From the NCBI RefSeq assembly GCF_001942255.1, contig NZ_MKKC01000081.1:1-55421 (forward strand): a stretch of DNA of 55,421 nucleotides, written 5' to 3'. Made by a program: the position numbers and the translations under genes. This DNA comes from Nocardiopsis sp. CNR-923 (GTDB lineage Bacteria > Actinomycetota > Actinomycetes > Streptosporangiales > Streptosporangiaceae). Positions 38,109-47,252 of this stretch are shown piece after piece. Each line of letters starts with the position of its first letter. Positions within the stretch are counted from its first letter, which is position 1. The notes beneath the pieces were generated by a model. The model was not told the origin of the DNA. It did no database searches and was given only the letters and a program-made list of their open reading frames with translations.

Positions 38109-38639
38109 ATGAGCGCTGAGCAGAACCAGCAGGTGAACGGGCAGACGGAACTCCCCGATGACGCGTGGGGGGAGCCCGAGTACGCGGAACGGCTGAGCCC
38201 GGGGACTCGGGGCCTCACCACGGAGGCCCCCGACGTCACCGCCGCGGTCGCCGGGGTGGACGGAGGCGACGACGCCGACGCCTTGGAGGACGAACCGGCT
38301 CCCGAGCCGGTGTTCAAGAACGTCGAGGAGTTCGTCCGCCTGCGCTTCCTGCCGGTCTACGTCCGTCCCGAGGGCGGCCAGTTCCGCTGGTGCAAGGAGT
38401 GGTGGCGGCACGCCGAGGCGGTCTCCCGGTTCCAGGCTCTGTGGCACGCGTGGGAGGTGCTGCGCTGGGAGGCCGGCACCGGCATGGCGGTCTGGTACCG
38501 GGACCACCTCGACTTCCAGATGAGCATCCTGCTCGGTGACACCGGACCGTTCCGGGAGTGCACGTCGCGCCGCCACCAGGAACCGCGCCCGCTGCCCGCC
38601 GAACCCGCCCCCGAGGGCTGGTTCGAGGACGAGTGGTGA
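38109..38639 (+). CDS. DUF4913 family protein
   Basis: 176 residues: acidic disordered N-terminal half (LEDEPAPEPVFKNVEEFV), then the DUF4913 core FRWCKEWWRHAEAVSRFQALWHAWEVLRWE ... GMAVWYRDHLDFQMSILLGDTGPF (quoted in part). DUF4913 genes are characteristic passengers of actinobacterial integrative and conjugative elements; the molecular role is unknown. It supports a mobile-element origin of the 22.5-38.6 kb locus. Confidence 0.85.
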   Translation: MSAEQNQQVNGQTELPDDAWGEPEYAERLSPGTRGLTTEAPDVTAAVAGVDGGDDADALEDEPAPEPVFKNVEEFVRLRFLPVYVRPEGGQFRWCKEWWRHAEAVSRFQALWHAWEVLRWEAGTGMAVWYRDHLDFQMSILLGDTGPFRECTSRRHQEPRPLPAEPAPEGWFEDEW

Positions 38640-38820
38640 TCGCGTAGGAGGGACGTGCCGAAGGGACCGGCGGGGTACCGCTGGTCCCTTTCCCGTGGTT
38701 GCCGCTGTTCACCCGGCGGTCGCCGTGTCGATCCCGGCGAAGGATAATCCCGTCCATCCTTCCCGGTAGACATGTCCCGGCCCGCGAACGCGGGAGACGA
38801 CGGACCGGGAAGGCGCACGG

Positions 38821-39305
38821 GTGGACCCCCTCCAACTGGCACTGGCGCTCGGCTCCGCCTTCATCAGCGCGACCAGCGTCCTCGTCGCCTCGGTCGCCCT
38901 CGGCGCCCGCTGGGAGGGACGCGGCGAGTCGGACCGGCTGCGCGCCGAGGCCAAGGACTACGAGTCGCGGGTCATGCGCAGCCCGCAGGTCTTGGAGGCG
39001 GGGTACCTCGAAGCGCTCCTCAAAGCCTACGAGTCCGCGCACAAACCCGTGGCGAAGGACTTGGAGCGGCGCGACCAGCTGGTCACGGCGGCTGAGACAC
39101 ATGCCCGGACACGCGCGAGGAACGTGCAGAAGTACCTGGAGGCTCTGGGGGACGCGCAGCGGATCGTCGAGCTGCTGCGCGCGTACGACCGGCCCCGAGG
39201 GGTCCGCGGCGCCTGGCGGGCGCGCGTCGCGGCCTCGCACGATCGGTCGGGCACAAGCGGGCGCCCGGGACCGGACCACGCGGGCGGCGGGGAGCCAGCA
39301 GATGA
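38821..39305 (+). CDS. Cluster A gene 1: N-terminally anchored small protein (frame uncertain at 3' end)
   Basis: About 161 residues. One N-terminal helix (LQLALALGSAFISATSVLVASVAL) then a charged helix (RAEAKDYESRVMRSPQVLEA, EALGDAQRIVELLRAYDRP). GTG with GGAAGG seven bases upstream. As written the frame runs on through the next gene; one missing base somewhere in ~39150-39230 would give a stop at 39303-39305 overlapping the next ATG (ATGA), and 162 codons exactly. No family recognised. First of four similar genes. Confidence 0.55.
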
Positions 39306-39703
39306 CCACGGCCGTCTGGATCGCCGCCGCGGCGGGGCTGCTCGTCATGGCCCGCAAGGTGCTCGACCTCCGCGACACGAGACAGCGCCGGTACCCGCCT
39401 CGGGCCCGGGACTCGACCGGTGCGGCGGCGGACCCGCGGCGGGCCCTGAAGCGGGCCGAAGTCCTCGGAGCCTCCACGGGCCACCTGTGGGCGTGGCGCG
39501 CCCTGCTGTCCGACACCGCGGCGGAGGCGTCCAGGGTTTCCGCCGGAGACGGACGGCCCGCCGACGAGGCGGAACGGCGACGCGCGTTCGACGATGCCCA
39601 GAGGCGGATCCGGTCCGCGCTCACCGGCCTTGACCTGCCTGGTTCCTCCGCTCCTGCCCGGTACGGAAAGACGGCGAGGGGGGCGGACCCGTGGAGTGGC
39701 TGA
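39302..39703 (+). CDS. Cluster A gene 2: small anchored protein
   Basis: 133 residues: very short N-terminus, one helix (AVWIAAAAGLLVMARKVL), a basic linker (DTRQRRYPPRA) and a helical cytoplasmic part (ALKRAEVLGASTGHLWAWRA, AERRRAFDDAQRRIRSAL). GGGAG before the ATG. Overlaps the next gene by 13 bases. No family recognised. Confidence 0.6.
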   Translation: MTTAVWIAAAAGLLVMARKVLDLRDTRQRRYPPRARDSTGAAADPRRALKRAEVLGASTGHLWAWRALLSDTAAEASRVSAGDGRPADEAERRRAFDDAQRRIRSALTGLDLPGSSAPARYGKTARGADPWSG

Positions 39704-40550
39704 TCACGGCCGCGACAGTGCTGGCGTCGGTCCTCAGCACCGCCCTCGTCGTGTTCCGGCGCAGTCTGGGAAAGGCGCTCCAGGGCGGGCGGGACGCGGT
39801 GCATCGCGCCCGCGTGGAGAACGAACAGAGCCGGGCCCGAGCCAACGGGCGCCTCGTCGACGCGCAGGTCAGGCTGCCCGGACTGCGCGTCCAGGTCGAG
39901 AGCGCCTTCCGTGCGGGGACGCTGCGCCGATTCGCGGCTGGAATCCTGGCGCGGTTCCAGGCGGCGCAAGCCTCCGCCAGCCGGTCGGCGCAGTCCTTCA
40001 CCGCTGGTGTGCGACAGCACGAAGAACTGCTCCAGTACCTCCGAGGCGTCGGACTGCTCAGTGCTGATCCGGCGACTCTGACTGTCGCGACCGACCGCCT
40101 CCCGGCAGCCGCGCGGAGGGACGCGCGAGCCTGGAGGCCGTGCTACGGAGGCTGGCGGAGCACTGGGCCGACTGCGAGACGAGCGGGGTCCTCGACCCGC
40201 TGGCCACGCCGCCGCCGATCACCGAACAGGACGTCGCCGCGACCGAGGAGCGCCTCAGCCGACCGGACCGCGTCGACGAGACGGCCATCCGTGGACTCAC
40301 GGATGCGGCGGCGTTCGGAGGCGACCTGCTCACCCCGCACGTGCGGCGGCTCGACCGGGCCGAGGAGCCGAGCTACGGCGCCGCTCAGGCACGGGGAGCC
40401 GGACTCGGCGCGCTCAGGGACGCTCCGACCACCCTGGACGACGCGCTGAGGAGGACGGCGGAGTCGGGGCCGCCGAGGACGCCCCGGCGCATCACCGTCG
40501 CGGAGGCCCGTCAGCCACTCGGGCGCGCCTCCGGCCCGAGGAACGCGTGA
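39691..40550 (+). CDS. Cluster A gene 3: anchored coiled-coil protein (frameshift)
   Basis: 286 residues after restoring one base near 40121-40128 (RRDA then SLEAVLRRLAEHWADCE). An N-terminal helix (LITAATVLASVLSTALVVF) is followed by basic helices (GRDAVHRARVENEQSRARAN, LARFQAAQASASRSAQSF) and an acidic/Pro C-terminal half. GTG start with a G-run ribosome site, inside the end of gene 2. No known domain. Confidence 0.6.
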
Positions 40551-40571
40551 GACCTGGAGGAGGGATCAATC

Positions 40572-41066
40572 ATGGGCACGTTGAACGCGGGTGACGTCGT
40601 CACGCTCCTGGTCGCTGTCGCGGCCGTCGCGGTCTGTGTCTGGGTCGGCGCCGACTCGGTCAGGCGGGTCCGGGGCCACCGGTTCGACCACCCGTCGGTG
40701 CTGCTCGGCACGGACGAGCAGGAGGCGGAACAGACGCTGCGGCGCGGTTTCCTGGAGCGCCGGTACGCGCTGGTGGACACGGCCAGCGCCCGGGTGCGCG
40801 AGGGCGCCCGCCTCGGCCCGACCACGGCGGCCAGTGCCGCTCTCCCCGACCCGGTGCGGGTCGTGGCGGACCTGGACCGGGACCTGGCGCGGCTGGACTC
40901 CGAGGAGAGTTGGCGCGTCGATCAGCTGCGGGCGCGGTTCGACGACCGGCGCAGGCTGGCCGAGCGCCGACGTGCCACCGCCCGGCGGCTGGACGTCGCG
41001 TGTGTCGGGGCCGCCGCGCTGGTCGCCGGAGGCTCCGTCGCCGCGGCCGTCGCGGGACTGTTCTGA
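40572..41066 (+). CDS. Cluster A gene 4: two-ended membrane protein with central coiled coil
   Basis: 164 residues. An N-terminal helix (VVTLLVAVAAVAVCVWVGA), about 95 charged residues (VVADLDRDLARLDSEESW, LRARFDDRRRLAERRRATAR) and a C-terminal hydrophobic segment (VACVGAAALVAGGSVAAAVAGLF). Good GGAGG site. The same build as the last gene of the second cluster (45033-45515). Ends before a bidirectional terminator. Confidence 0.65.
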   Translation: MGTLNAGDVVTLLVAVAAVAVCVWVGADSVRRVRGHRFDHPSVLLGTDEQEAEQTLRRGFLERRYALVDTASARVREGARLGPTTAASAALPDPVRVVADLDRDLARLDSEESWRVDQLRARFDDRRRLAERRRATARRLDVACVGAAALVAGGSVAAAVAGLF

Positions 41067-41112
41067 CCGGCCCGGTCCGCCCTCGTCGCACGGGGACGCA
41101 CCGGGCACGGCT

Positions 41113-41144
41113 GGGTGTGGCGCCGCTGGGGTAGCGCCACACCC
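41113..41144. terminator. Bidirectional terminator between convergent genes
   Basis: GGGTGTGGCGC (41113-41123) and GCGCCACACCC (41134-41144), perfect 11-bp stem, 10-base loop, midway between the convergent stops at 41066 and 41173. Confidence 0.75.
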
Positions 41145-41172
41145 GGGGAAGGGGAACACCGGTCCGGGACGG

Positions 41173-42774
41173 TCAGACCGTGGTGGTGTTCCCGCGGAAG
41201 CGCTCCACGTCCTCCTGCTCCCAGCACTCCACGTTGGTCAGCTCGGGCATGGTGTCCTTGGTGAACACCGGGTCCTTGCCCTGCTTGCGCTGCTTGACGT
41301 AGTCGTTGAGCAGGCGGCAGGCGATCGGGGCGAGGAAGGCGAGTGCGGCGAGGTTGACCAGGGCCATGAGCCCCATGGTGGTGTCGGACAGGGTCCAGAC
41401 GACGCCGCCGGAGCCGATCGCGCCGAGGAAGGTCACCACGATCACCACTGCCCGGAACCCGGTCATGGCCGCGGGGTTGCGGGTCAGGTAGCCGACGTTG
41501 GCCTCGCCGTAGAAGGTGTTGCCGAGCACCGAGGTGAACGCCACCAGCAGGATGATCAGGGTGAGCAGGTGCAGCGCCCACGGTCCGAGGTTGGCCTCCA
41601 GGGCGTTCTGCGTCAGCGTGGGACCGGCCTCCGCGCCGTAGGTCGGGTTGGACACCAGGATGATGAACGCGGTCGTGGAGCAGACGATGAGGGTGTCGAA
41701 GTACACGCCCAGGGTCTGCACGAGGCCCTGCTTGACCGGGTGGCTGACCGCGGCGCTGGCGGCGGCGTTGGGCGCGGAGCCCAGACCGGCCTCGTTGGAG
41801 AACATGCCGCGCCGCATGCCCTGGACGATCGCTGTGCCGATGCCGCCCGCCGCGATCTCCCGGAGCCCGAAGGCGTGGGTGACGATCTCGGTCAGCACGG
41901 CGGGGATCTGGCCGACGTTCATCGCGACCACCACCAGGCCCATGACGAGGTAGATCCCCGCCATGAACGGAACCAGGAGCGTGGCGGTCTTGGCCACCCG
42001 GCGTCCGCCGCCGAAGATGATCACGCCGGTGACGGCGGCGAGGAGCACGCCCACCGCGTAGGGGATCCACGTGGCGGCGTCGCCGCCGGTGGCGGTGGAG
42101 ACCGTGTTGGACACGGCCGCCGCGATGGTGTTGCTCTGCACGCTCGTGAAGACCAGGCCGAAGGTCACGGTGATGATGATCGCGAAGAGCACGCCCATCC
42201 ACTTGGACCGGAGGCCGTGTTCCATGTAGTAGGCGGGGCCGCCGTAGTAGCCCTCCTTGCCCCGGGCCTTGTAGAGCTGGGCGAGGGTGGACTCGACGAA
42301 GCTGGCGGCGCCGACCAGCAGCGCCATGGCCCACATCCAGAAGATGGCGCCGGGGCCGCCAAGCGCGATCGCGGTGGCCACGCCGGCGATGTTGCCGGTG
42401 CCGATGCGGGCGGCGGCGGACACGGCGAAGGCCTGGAAGGCGGAGATGGGTTTGCCGCCGTCGGCCGCCAGACCCGGGTCGCCGCGCATCGCGCGGAACA
42501 TCTCGGGCAGCAGGCGGAACTGCACGGCGCCGGAGCGCACGGTGAAGTACAGGCTCAGGATGATCAGCAGGGGGATGAGCAGGTACGCCCAGAACACATC
42601 GTTGAAGGCGACGATGCCCTCGTTCACGGCATCCACAGGGGGACTTTTCCCTTCGTCGTCGGCGGAGACGGCGTTGTCTCGCTCCGCGACCGATTCATGT
42701 CCCGCGGGGGGCAGGGCGGGTGTGCGTGGTCTGATCTGCTTCCGGACACGGGGTGACCGATCCGCCGAGGTCAT
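41173..42774 (-). CDS. Sodium:alanine/glycine symporter (AGCS family)
   Basis: 533 residues from the ATG at 42774; a GTG at 42636 (DAVNEGIVAFNDVFW) would give 487 residues and fits the family N-terminus better, the extra 46 residues being disordered. About eleven helices. AGCS signatures include SAAARIGTGNIAGVATAIALGGPGAIFW, GPAYYMEHGLRSKWMGVLFA, RRGMFSNEAGLGSAPNAAA and AFTSVLGNTFYGEAN (each quoted in part). Imports alanine or glycine with Na+ across the inner membrane. Monocistronic, divergent from nadE with a 429-base gap. Confidence 0.93.
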   Translation of the reverse strand: MTSADRSPRVRKQIRPRTPALPPAGHESVAERDNAVSADDEGKSPPVDAVNEGIVAFNDVFWAYLLIPLLIILSLYFTVRSGAVQFRLLPEMFRAMRGDPGLAADGGKPISAFQAFAVSAAARIGTGNIAGVATAIALGGPGAIFWMWAMALLVGAASFVESTLAQLYKARGKEGYYGGPAYYMEHGLRSKWMGVLFAIIITVTFGLVFTSVQSNTIAAAVSNTVSTATGGDAATWIPYAVGVLLAAVTGVIIFGGGRRVAKTATLLVPFMAGIYLVMGLVVVAMNVGQIPAVLTEIVTHAFGLREIAAGGIGTAIVQGMRRGMFSNEAGLGSAPNAAASAAVSHPVKQGLVQTLGVYFDTLIVCSTTAFIILVSNPTYGAEAGPTLTQNALEANLGPWALHLLTLIILLVAFTSVLGNTFYGEANVGYLTRNPAAMTGFRAVVIVVTFLGAIGSGGVVWTLSDTTMGLMALVNLAALAFLAPIACRLLNDYVKQRKQGKDPVFTKDTMPELTNVECWEQEDVERFRGNTTTV

Positions 42775-43062
42775 CGCCGCGAGTCACCTGGAGACCCGTG
42801 GGGGTGGTTCGGGCCGCGGACCAGGAAACGGCAAATCCGACGCGAACGCAAGATAGATCACGAGTCGCCATGACCCCCACCACTCCGCCCCTCCGCACGC
42901 GATACGGCACGGGAGGGGGCACGGCGGGCCCCGCGGAGGGCGCCGCCACCGCACGGCGAAGGGCGCGGTGAGCGGGTGTTTTCCTCCGGGACGGGTCCGC
43001 GCCCCACCGGAATCGGAACGCAGTACCAGATGCCAGCCCACCCGGCTGGGACGGAATTCCGC

Positions 43063-43078
43063 TGTGATGCGAATCACA
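43063..43078. promoter_or_regulatory. CRP/FNR-type palindrome upstream of nadE
   Basis: TGTGATGCGAATCACA matches the CRP/GlxR half-sites TGTGA-N6-TCACA exactly. It lies 126 bases before the nadE start, in the divergent AGCS/nadE region. An extended -10-like TGTTATACA (43147-43155) follows. Otherwise this 429-base gap (42775-43203) shows no gene. Confidence 0.55.
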
Positions 43079-43203
43079 TCGGAAATACCGCCAAAGCGAC
43101 TGGGAATGGCTATGCGCACACGCTCAGCGACCACCCGAGAATTCGGTGTTATACAACTGAGACATGTTGCGTGCCCGTTAACTCCTTCGCTACTGTCGCC
43201 GCC

Positions 43204-44958
43204 GTGGTACAACTTCGTATAGCCCTGGCCCAGACCAACCCGACCGTGGGTGACCTGGAAGGCAACTGCGACAGCGTCCTCGCCCACGCCCGCCTCGCGA
43301 GTGACGCTGGAGCCCATCTCGTCGTTTTTCCCGAGATGGTCGTGACGGGATACTCGGTCGAGGATCTCGCCCTGCGGGACGCTTTCGTGTCCGCGTCCGT
43401 CAAAGCCACCCACGCCCTCGCCGAACGCCTTTCCGCGGAGGGCCTCGGACACTTTCCGGTGGTCGTCGGCTTCCTGAGTCGCAGAGAAGGACCGGGAGCC
43501 CGGTTCGGCCAACCCTCGGGAACCCCGCAGGACTCCCTCGCTGTCCTGCACCACGGCCGCGTCCGGCTCGTCTCGGCCAAACACCACCTGCCCAACTACG
43601 GCGTCTTCGACGAGTTCCGCTACTTCGTCTCCGGCGACACCCTCCCCGTCCTCCGGCTGCACGGCGTCGACATCGCCTTCGCCATCTGCGAGGACCTGTG
43701 GCAGGACGGCGGGCCCGTCGCCGCCGCGGCCGAGACCGGCGCGGGGATGCTCATCACGTTGAACGGCTCCCCCTACGAACGGCACAAGGACGACGTCCGC
43801 CTCGCGCTGTGCCAGCGGCGCGCGCGCGAGATCGGCGCCGCCATCGGCTACGTCAACATGACCGGCGGCCAGGACGACCTGGTCTTCGACGGCGACTCCC
43901 TCATCGTCGACGCGGACGGCGACCTCGTCGCCCGAGCCGCGCAGTTCGACGAGGAGCTGCTGATCACGGACATGCGTCTGCCCGAGGCCCGGGCGGGTTC
44001 GGACCGGTTGGAGCGCACGGGCGGCTTCCGGATCGTGCGGTACACCGTCTCGGACCAGCCCCTGGCGCCCTACGAGGCGCGGCGGCCGGTGCTCACCCCC
44101 CGCCGCGACCCCCTGAGCGACCTCGGCGAGGTCTACACCGCGCTGGTCACCGCCGTGCGCGACCACGTCCGCAAGAACGGGTTCACCTCGGTCATGGTGG
44201 GCGTCTCCGGCGGCGTCGACTCAGCGCTCACCGCCACCGTGGCCGCCGACGCCGTCGGGGCGGCCAACGTGCACGCCCTGCTCATGCCGGGCCCGGACAC
44301 CGACGACGGGGCGCTGGGGGACGCCGAGGACCTGATCAAACGGCTGGGACTGACGCGCAGGCTCTACCCCGTGCACCAGTTGGTCGACGCGCTGGAGTCG
44401 GCGGTCACCCTGGAGGGGCCGAGGCGGCGCGACCGGTCGACCCAGGCCAGGGGCGCCCTCGTCATGGCGCTCTCACGGGAGGAGGGGCACCTGGTGCTGG
44501 CGACCGGGAACAAGAGCGAACTGGCGACCGGGATGTGTGTCCACCACGGCGACGGCGTGGGCGCCTACGCACCGCTCAAGGACTGCTGGAAGACCCTGGT
44601 GTGGGAGCTGGCCCACTGGCGCAACGCCCACGACGCCAAGGAGGGGCGGATCCCGCCGATCCCCGGGCGCTCGGTCAGCCGCGACCCGATCGGCGCGTGG
44701 GACACGGTGACCCCGCAGGTTCCGCCGCCTCCGGCGTACGAGGTGCTCGACGCGCTGCTGGACGCCTACATCGGCACCGACCAGGGCGCCGCGGCGCTGG
44801 TCGCCGCCGGGTTCGACCCGGACCTGGTACGCCACGTCATCAGGCTGGTCGACCGGGCCGAGCACAAGCGCCGCCACTACCCTCCGGGCCCGAAGATCAC
44901 CCGGCGCAACCTGGGGCGGGACCGGCGGTTGCCGATCACCAACCGCTGGCTGGCCTGA
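43204..44958 (+). CDS. nadE: Glutamine-dependent NAD+ synthetase
   Basis: 584 residues, the two-domain actinobacterial form. The nitrilase-type glutaminase has its Glu (VVFPEMVVTGY), Lys (SAKHHLPNYGVFDEFRYF) and nucleophile Cys (FAICEDLWQDG). The synthetase has the PP-loop VMVGVSGGVDSALTATV and LATGNKSELATGMC. It converts deamido-NAD+ to NAD+ with ammonia channelled from glutamine. GTG 43204 gives the family N-terminus (VQLRIALAQTNPTVGD); no clear ribosome site. Housekeeping gene lying between the two anchored-protein clusters. Confidence 0.95.
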   Translation: MVQLRIALAQTNPTVGDLEGNCDSVLAHARLASDAGAHLVVFPEMVVTGYSVEDLALRDAFVSASVKATHALAERLSAEGLGHFPVVVGFLSRREGPGARFGQPSGTPQDSLAVLHHGRVRLVSAKHHLPNYGVFDEFRYFVSGDTLPVLRLHGVDIAFAICEDLWQDGGPVAAAAETGAGMLITLNGSPYERHKDDVRLALCQRRAREIGAAIGYVNMTGGQDDLVFDGDSLIVDADGDLVARAAQFDEELLITDMRLPEARAGSDRLERTGGFRIVRYTVSDQPLAPYEARRPVLTPRRDPLSDLGEVYTALVTAVRDHVRKNGFTSVMVGVSGGVDSALTATVAADAVGAANVHALLMPGPDTDDGALGDAEDLIKRLGLTRRLYPVHQLVDALESAVTLEGPRRRDRSTQARGALVMALSREEGHLVLATGNKSELATGMCVHHGDGVGAYAPLKDCWKTLVWELAHWRNAHDAKEGRIPPIPGRSVSRDPIGAWDTVTPQVPPPPAYEVLDALLDAYIGTDQGAAALVAAGFDPDLVRHVIRLVDRAEHKRRHYPPGPKITRRNLGRDRRLPITNRWLA

Positions 44959-44984
44959 TCCGGTCGCGGCGGGCGGCGACACGA

Positions 44985-45027
44985 GAGCGGCCGTTCGGGC
45001 GGCGTCCCGGCGGCTGGACGGCCGCTC
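44985..45027. terminator. Bidirectional terminator after nadE
   Basis: GAGCGGCCGT (44985-44994) pairs perfectly with ACGGCCGCTC (45018-45027) across a 23-base GC-rich loop, between the convergent nadE and 45033 stops. Confidence 0.65.
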
Positions 45028-45032
45028 ATGCG

Positions 45033-45515
45033 TCAGGAGAAGAGGGGAAGCGCGGCGACCACCAGGGCGACCATCGCGGCCAGGGACAGGACGAGGAGCA
45101 CGACGTCGGCGGCCAGTGCCATGCGGCGGCGCTGTCGGTAGCGTGCCAACTCCTCCTCGGTCTCCGCGTCGATGCGTTCGAGTTCCTCGTCGACCCTGGC
45201 CCGATAGGCGTCGAACTCCTCGTTCAGTGACTCCACTTCACGGCGCCCGCGCTCCTCCTCAGCGATCTCGGCCTGGCTGGAGGGCGAGGACATGATGTCC
45301 ACCAGTGAATCGACGATCTGCTGTTTTCGGTCGACGAGCTTCTTCTCCGTGCTCAGGGCCGTGACCGAGATCCGTTGCCTCCGCTCCATCCTCCGGGTCG
45401 TGATCGCCAGACCGGCATCGTAGAGGGGCCGTTGGTAGACCCGCAGAGCCGAGTTGGCGGCGATGACCGCTGCGACGACGAAGAAGAGGGAGAAGGCGAA
45501 CTGGTCAATGTCCAA
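45033..45515 (-). CDS. Cluster B gene 4: two-ended membrane protein with central coiled coil
   Basis: 160 residues. An N-terminal helix (FAFSLFFVVAAVIAANSAL), a long charged coil (ERGRREVESLNEEFDAYRAR, ELERIDAETEEELARYRQRR) and a C-terminal hydrophobic segment (VVLLVLSLAAMVALVVAAL). It starts at a TTG with GGGAGGAG eight bases upstream. Same build and length as cluster A gene 4 (40572-41066), which likewise ends its cluster next to the AGCS/nadE pair. No family recognised. Confidence 0.7.
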   Translation of the reverse strand: MDIDQFAFSLFFVVAAVIAANSALRVYQRPLYDAGLAITTRRMERRQRISVTALSTEKKLVDRKQQIVDSLVDIMSSPSSQAEIAEEERGRREVESLNEEFDAYRARVDEELERIDAETEEELARYRQRRRMALAADVVLLVLSLAAMVALVVAALPLFS

Positions 45516-45604
45516 CGGAGTGCTCCTCCCAGAGGCTGGACGTACTCGGTGCGCTGATCGGTGTCACGGCGACCGCGATCGCGGGAGCGTTCTGCGACCT
45601 CATC

Positions 45605-46650
45605 TCAGTGAGCCCCCCGCTTGGGCCCTTTTCGGGGCAACGGGAACCTACGGGGGGCCGGCCCCAGGAGCGAACGCGCGTCCGCCCCCGTCTGAGAGAG
45701 ACCCTTCTTCTCCCGGACTGCCTTGTCCCGATTGATCTCCTCAGCGATCTCCTTGTACACCTGTTTGTAGGTCTTGCTGTCAAACTGACCCGGCCCCAGG
45801 ATGGCGCGTGGATCCTCCCCCATCGGAGAGAGACCCGACTCCTCCCGAGCGGTCCTGTCCCGAATCATCGCCTTGGTGACGTCGCGTACGCCTGCGTGTA
45901 GGTCCTCCTGTCAAATCCATCCGACCCCGCCTGCTCCGCCCAGTCGATAGCCAACACGTAGGATTCCACACCAGCTGACTTGATGATTTCATCGACTCCC
46001 TCCGGGTATCCGGACAGGAAATCATCAAGAAATTTACTCGAGTCTACCAGATTCCCAGTTCTGACAGCCTCTGAACCATTGACCGTGTATTGAACCCCGG
46101 GAACATCGTAGGTCCTATTATAGTGCCTGGCCAACATTGCCTCTGTGCTGCGATATACCTCCACATCACGGCTAATCCGATCCATTTCATCCGGCGAGGC
46201 CTTCAACCTCCCTTGAATCGGAAGATTAAATTTCACTCTGACACCAGGCTGCATCGCACCTTCGTAGCTGTGGCTGACCCAATGCTTGTTGTGGAGCCTG
46301 TCGATCGCACCTCCAACGAGATCGCCAAGACTGTTGAATTCGACAAGGTCGGATTCGATCCGAGCCTGCGCCGCTTCATTTCTTGCCCTCACACGCTCAA
46401 TCAAGAGAGGGTCAAGCTTCGTAGCCCAACCCGCTCCCTTAATCTCGATCGCGTTTTCCGTGACTTTTCGCCGACCGTTCCTCAGGACGTCATGGCGGTG
46501 GTGGTCCGATTTCTGCCTCTTGATCGGCAGGTACCGGGCGGCGAACGCAGCCGCAACCGCTCCCCCCATCAGGACAAGCGTACCGACCGCACCCTGAGCT
46601 GATAATCCCCTGAGCATCGACTCAAGAATGCTCAGCAGAGATCCAGTCAA
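45605..46650 (-). CDS. Cluster B gene 3: anchored protein with two 44-residue C-terminal repeats (frameshift)
   Basis: 348 residues with one base restored near 45881-45886. An N-terminal membrane segment (VGTLVLMGGAVAAAFAARYL), a basic patch (KRQKSDHHRHD), a unique domain of about 200 residues, then a tandem repeat: FDRRTYTQAY ... RDRTAREESGLSPMGEDPRAILGP and FDSKTYKQVY ... RDKAVREKKGLSQTGADARSLLGP. The break falls inside repeat one; correction aligns both copies and gives 349 codons. TTG start at 46650 with a G-rich ribosome site. Composition is AT-richer than the host. Confidence 0.65.
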
Positions 46651-46694
46651 ACCTTCCCCCCAAGATTCTTCTCATACATATATTGCAATCCAAT

Positions 46695-47207
46695 CTATTC
46701 CACAATAAGCACTCCGGCCACCAGGACAGCGAGCAGCACGGCAAAAGCCGCATAGAAGTACCAGGAGAGGTTTTTCCATTTTGGCGCAGCACCGTACCAC
46801 TGCCCATCCACACCCCCTTCGTCGATCGAAATATCTGCGGCCTCACGTTCGACCCTGACCACTTCCTTAATCTCCTCGTCGAGCTCCTGGATGTGGCTCG
46901 AGTAGTCCGCAAACCTCTCGTCTAACCGAGTGGAATCACCCGCAGATTCACGTGGTACACCAAAGTGCCTTCGATGGGTAGCCAAGGAGGACATGTTATC
47001 CAGCATTGAGCTTTTCTCCCTCAAGGCACTCCTTCCAATACTCACGCATGTCGCCCTCAGATCCAGCGCGCGCACAAAGTCCAAAGCCTCCCTGAACTGG
47101 GCAACGCTCCGCAAGTGAGCCCCAGATCCATAAAATGACTCCGTCACCAAAACACGCAATACATAGAGCACAGCAACTGCCACAAATATCGTTACCATAA
47201 AATCCAT
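46695..47207 (-). CDS. Cluster B gene 2: membrane protein with helices at both ends
   Basis: 170 residues: an N-terminal helix (MVTIFVAVAVLYVLRVLV), a charged middle (FREALDFVRALDLRATCVS, IQELDEEIKEVVRVEREAAD) and a C-terminal helix (YFYAAFAVLLAVLVAGVLIV). No family recognised. ATG 47207; ribosome site weak. DNA is strikingly AT-rich (22 of 60 bases G/C in 47161-47220 by my count), indicating recent acquisition. Confidence 0.65.
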   Translation of the reverse strand: MDFMVTIFVAVAVLYVLRVLVTESFYGSGAHLRSVAQFREALDFVRALDLRATCVSIGRSALREKSSMLDNMSSLATHRRHFGVPRESAGDSTRLDERFADYSSHIQELDEEIKEVVRVEREAADISIDEGGVDGQWYGAAPKWKNLSWYFYAAFAVLLAVLVAGVLIVE

Positions 47208-47252
47208 TTAAAAGGATCCAATCGCATCACCGACAGGCGATTCAGAGAAAAG

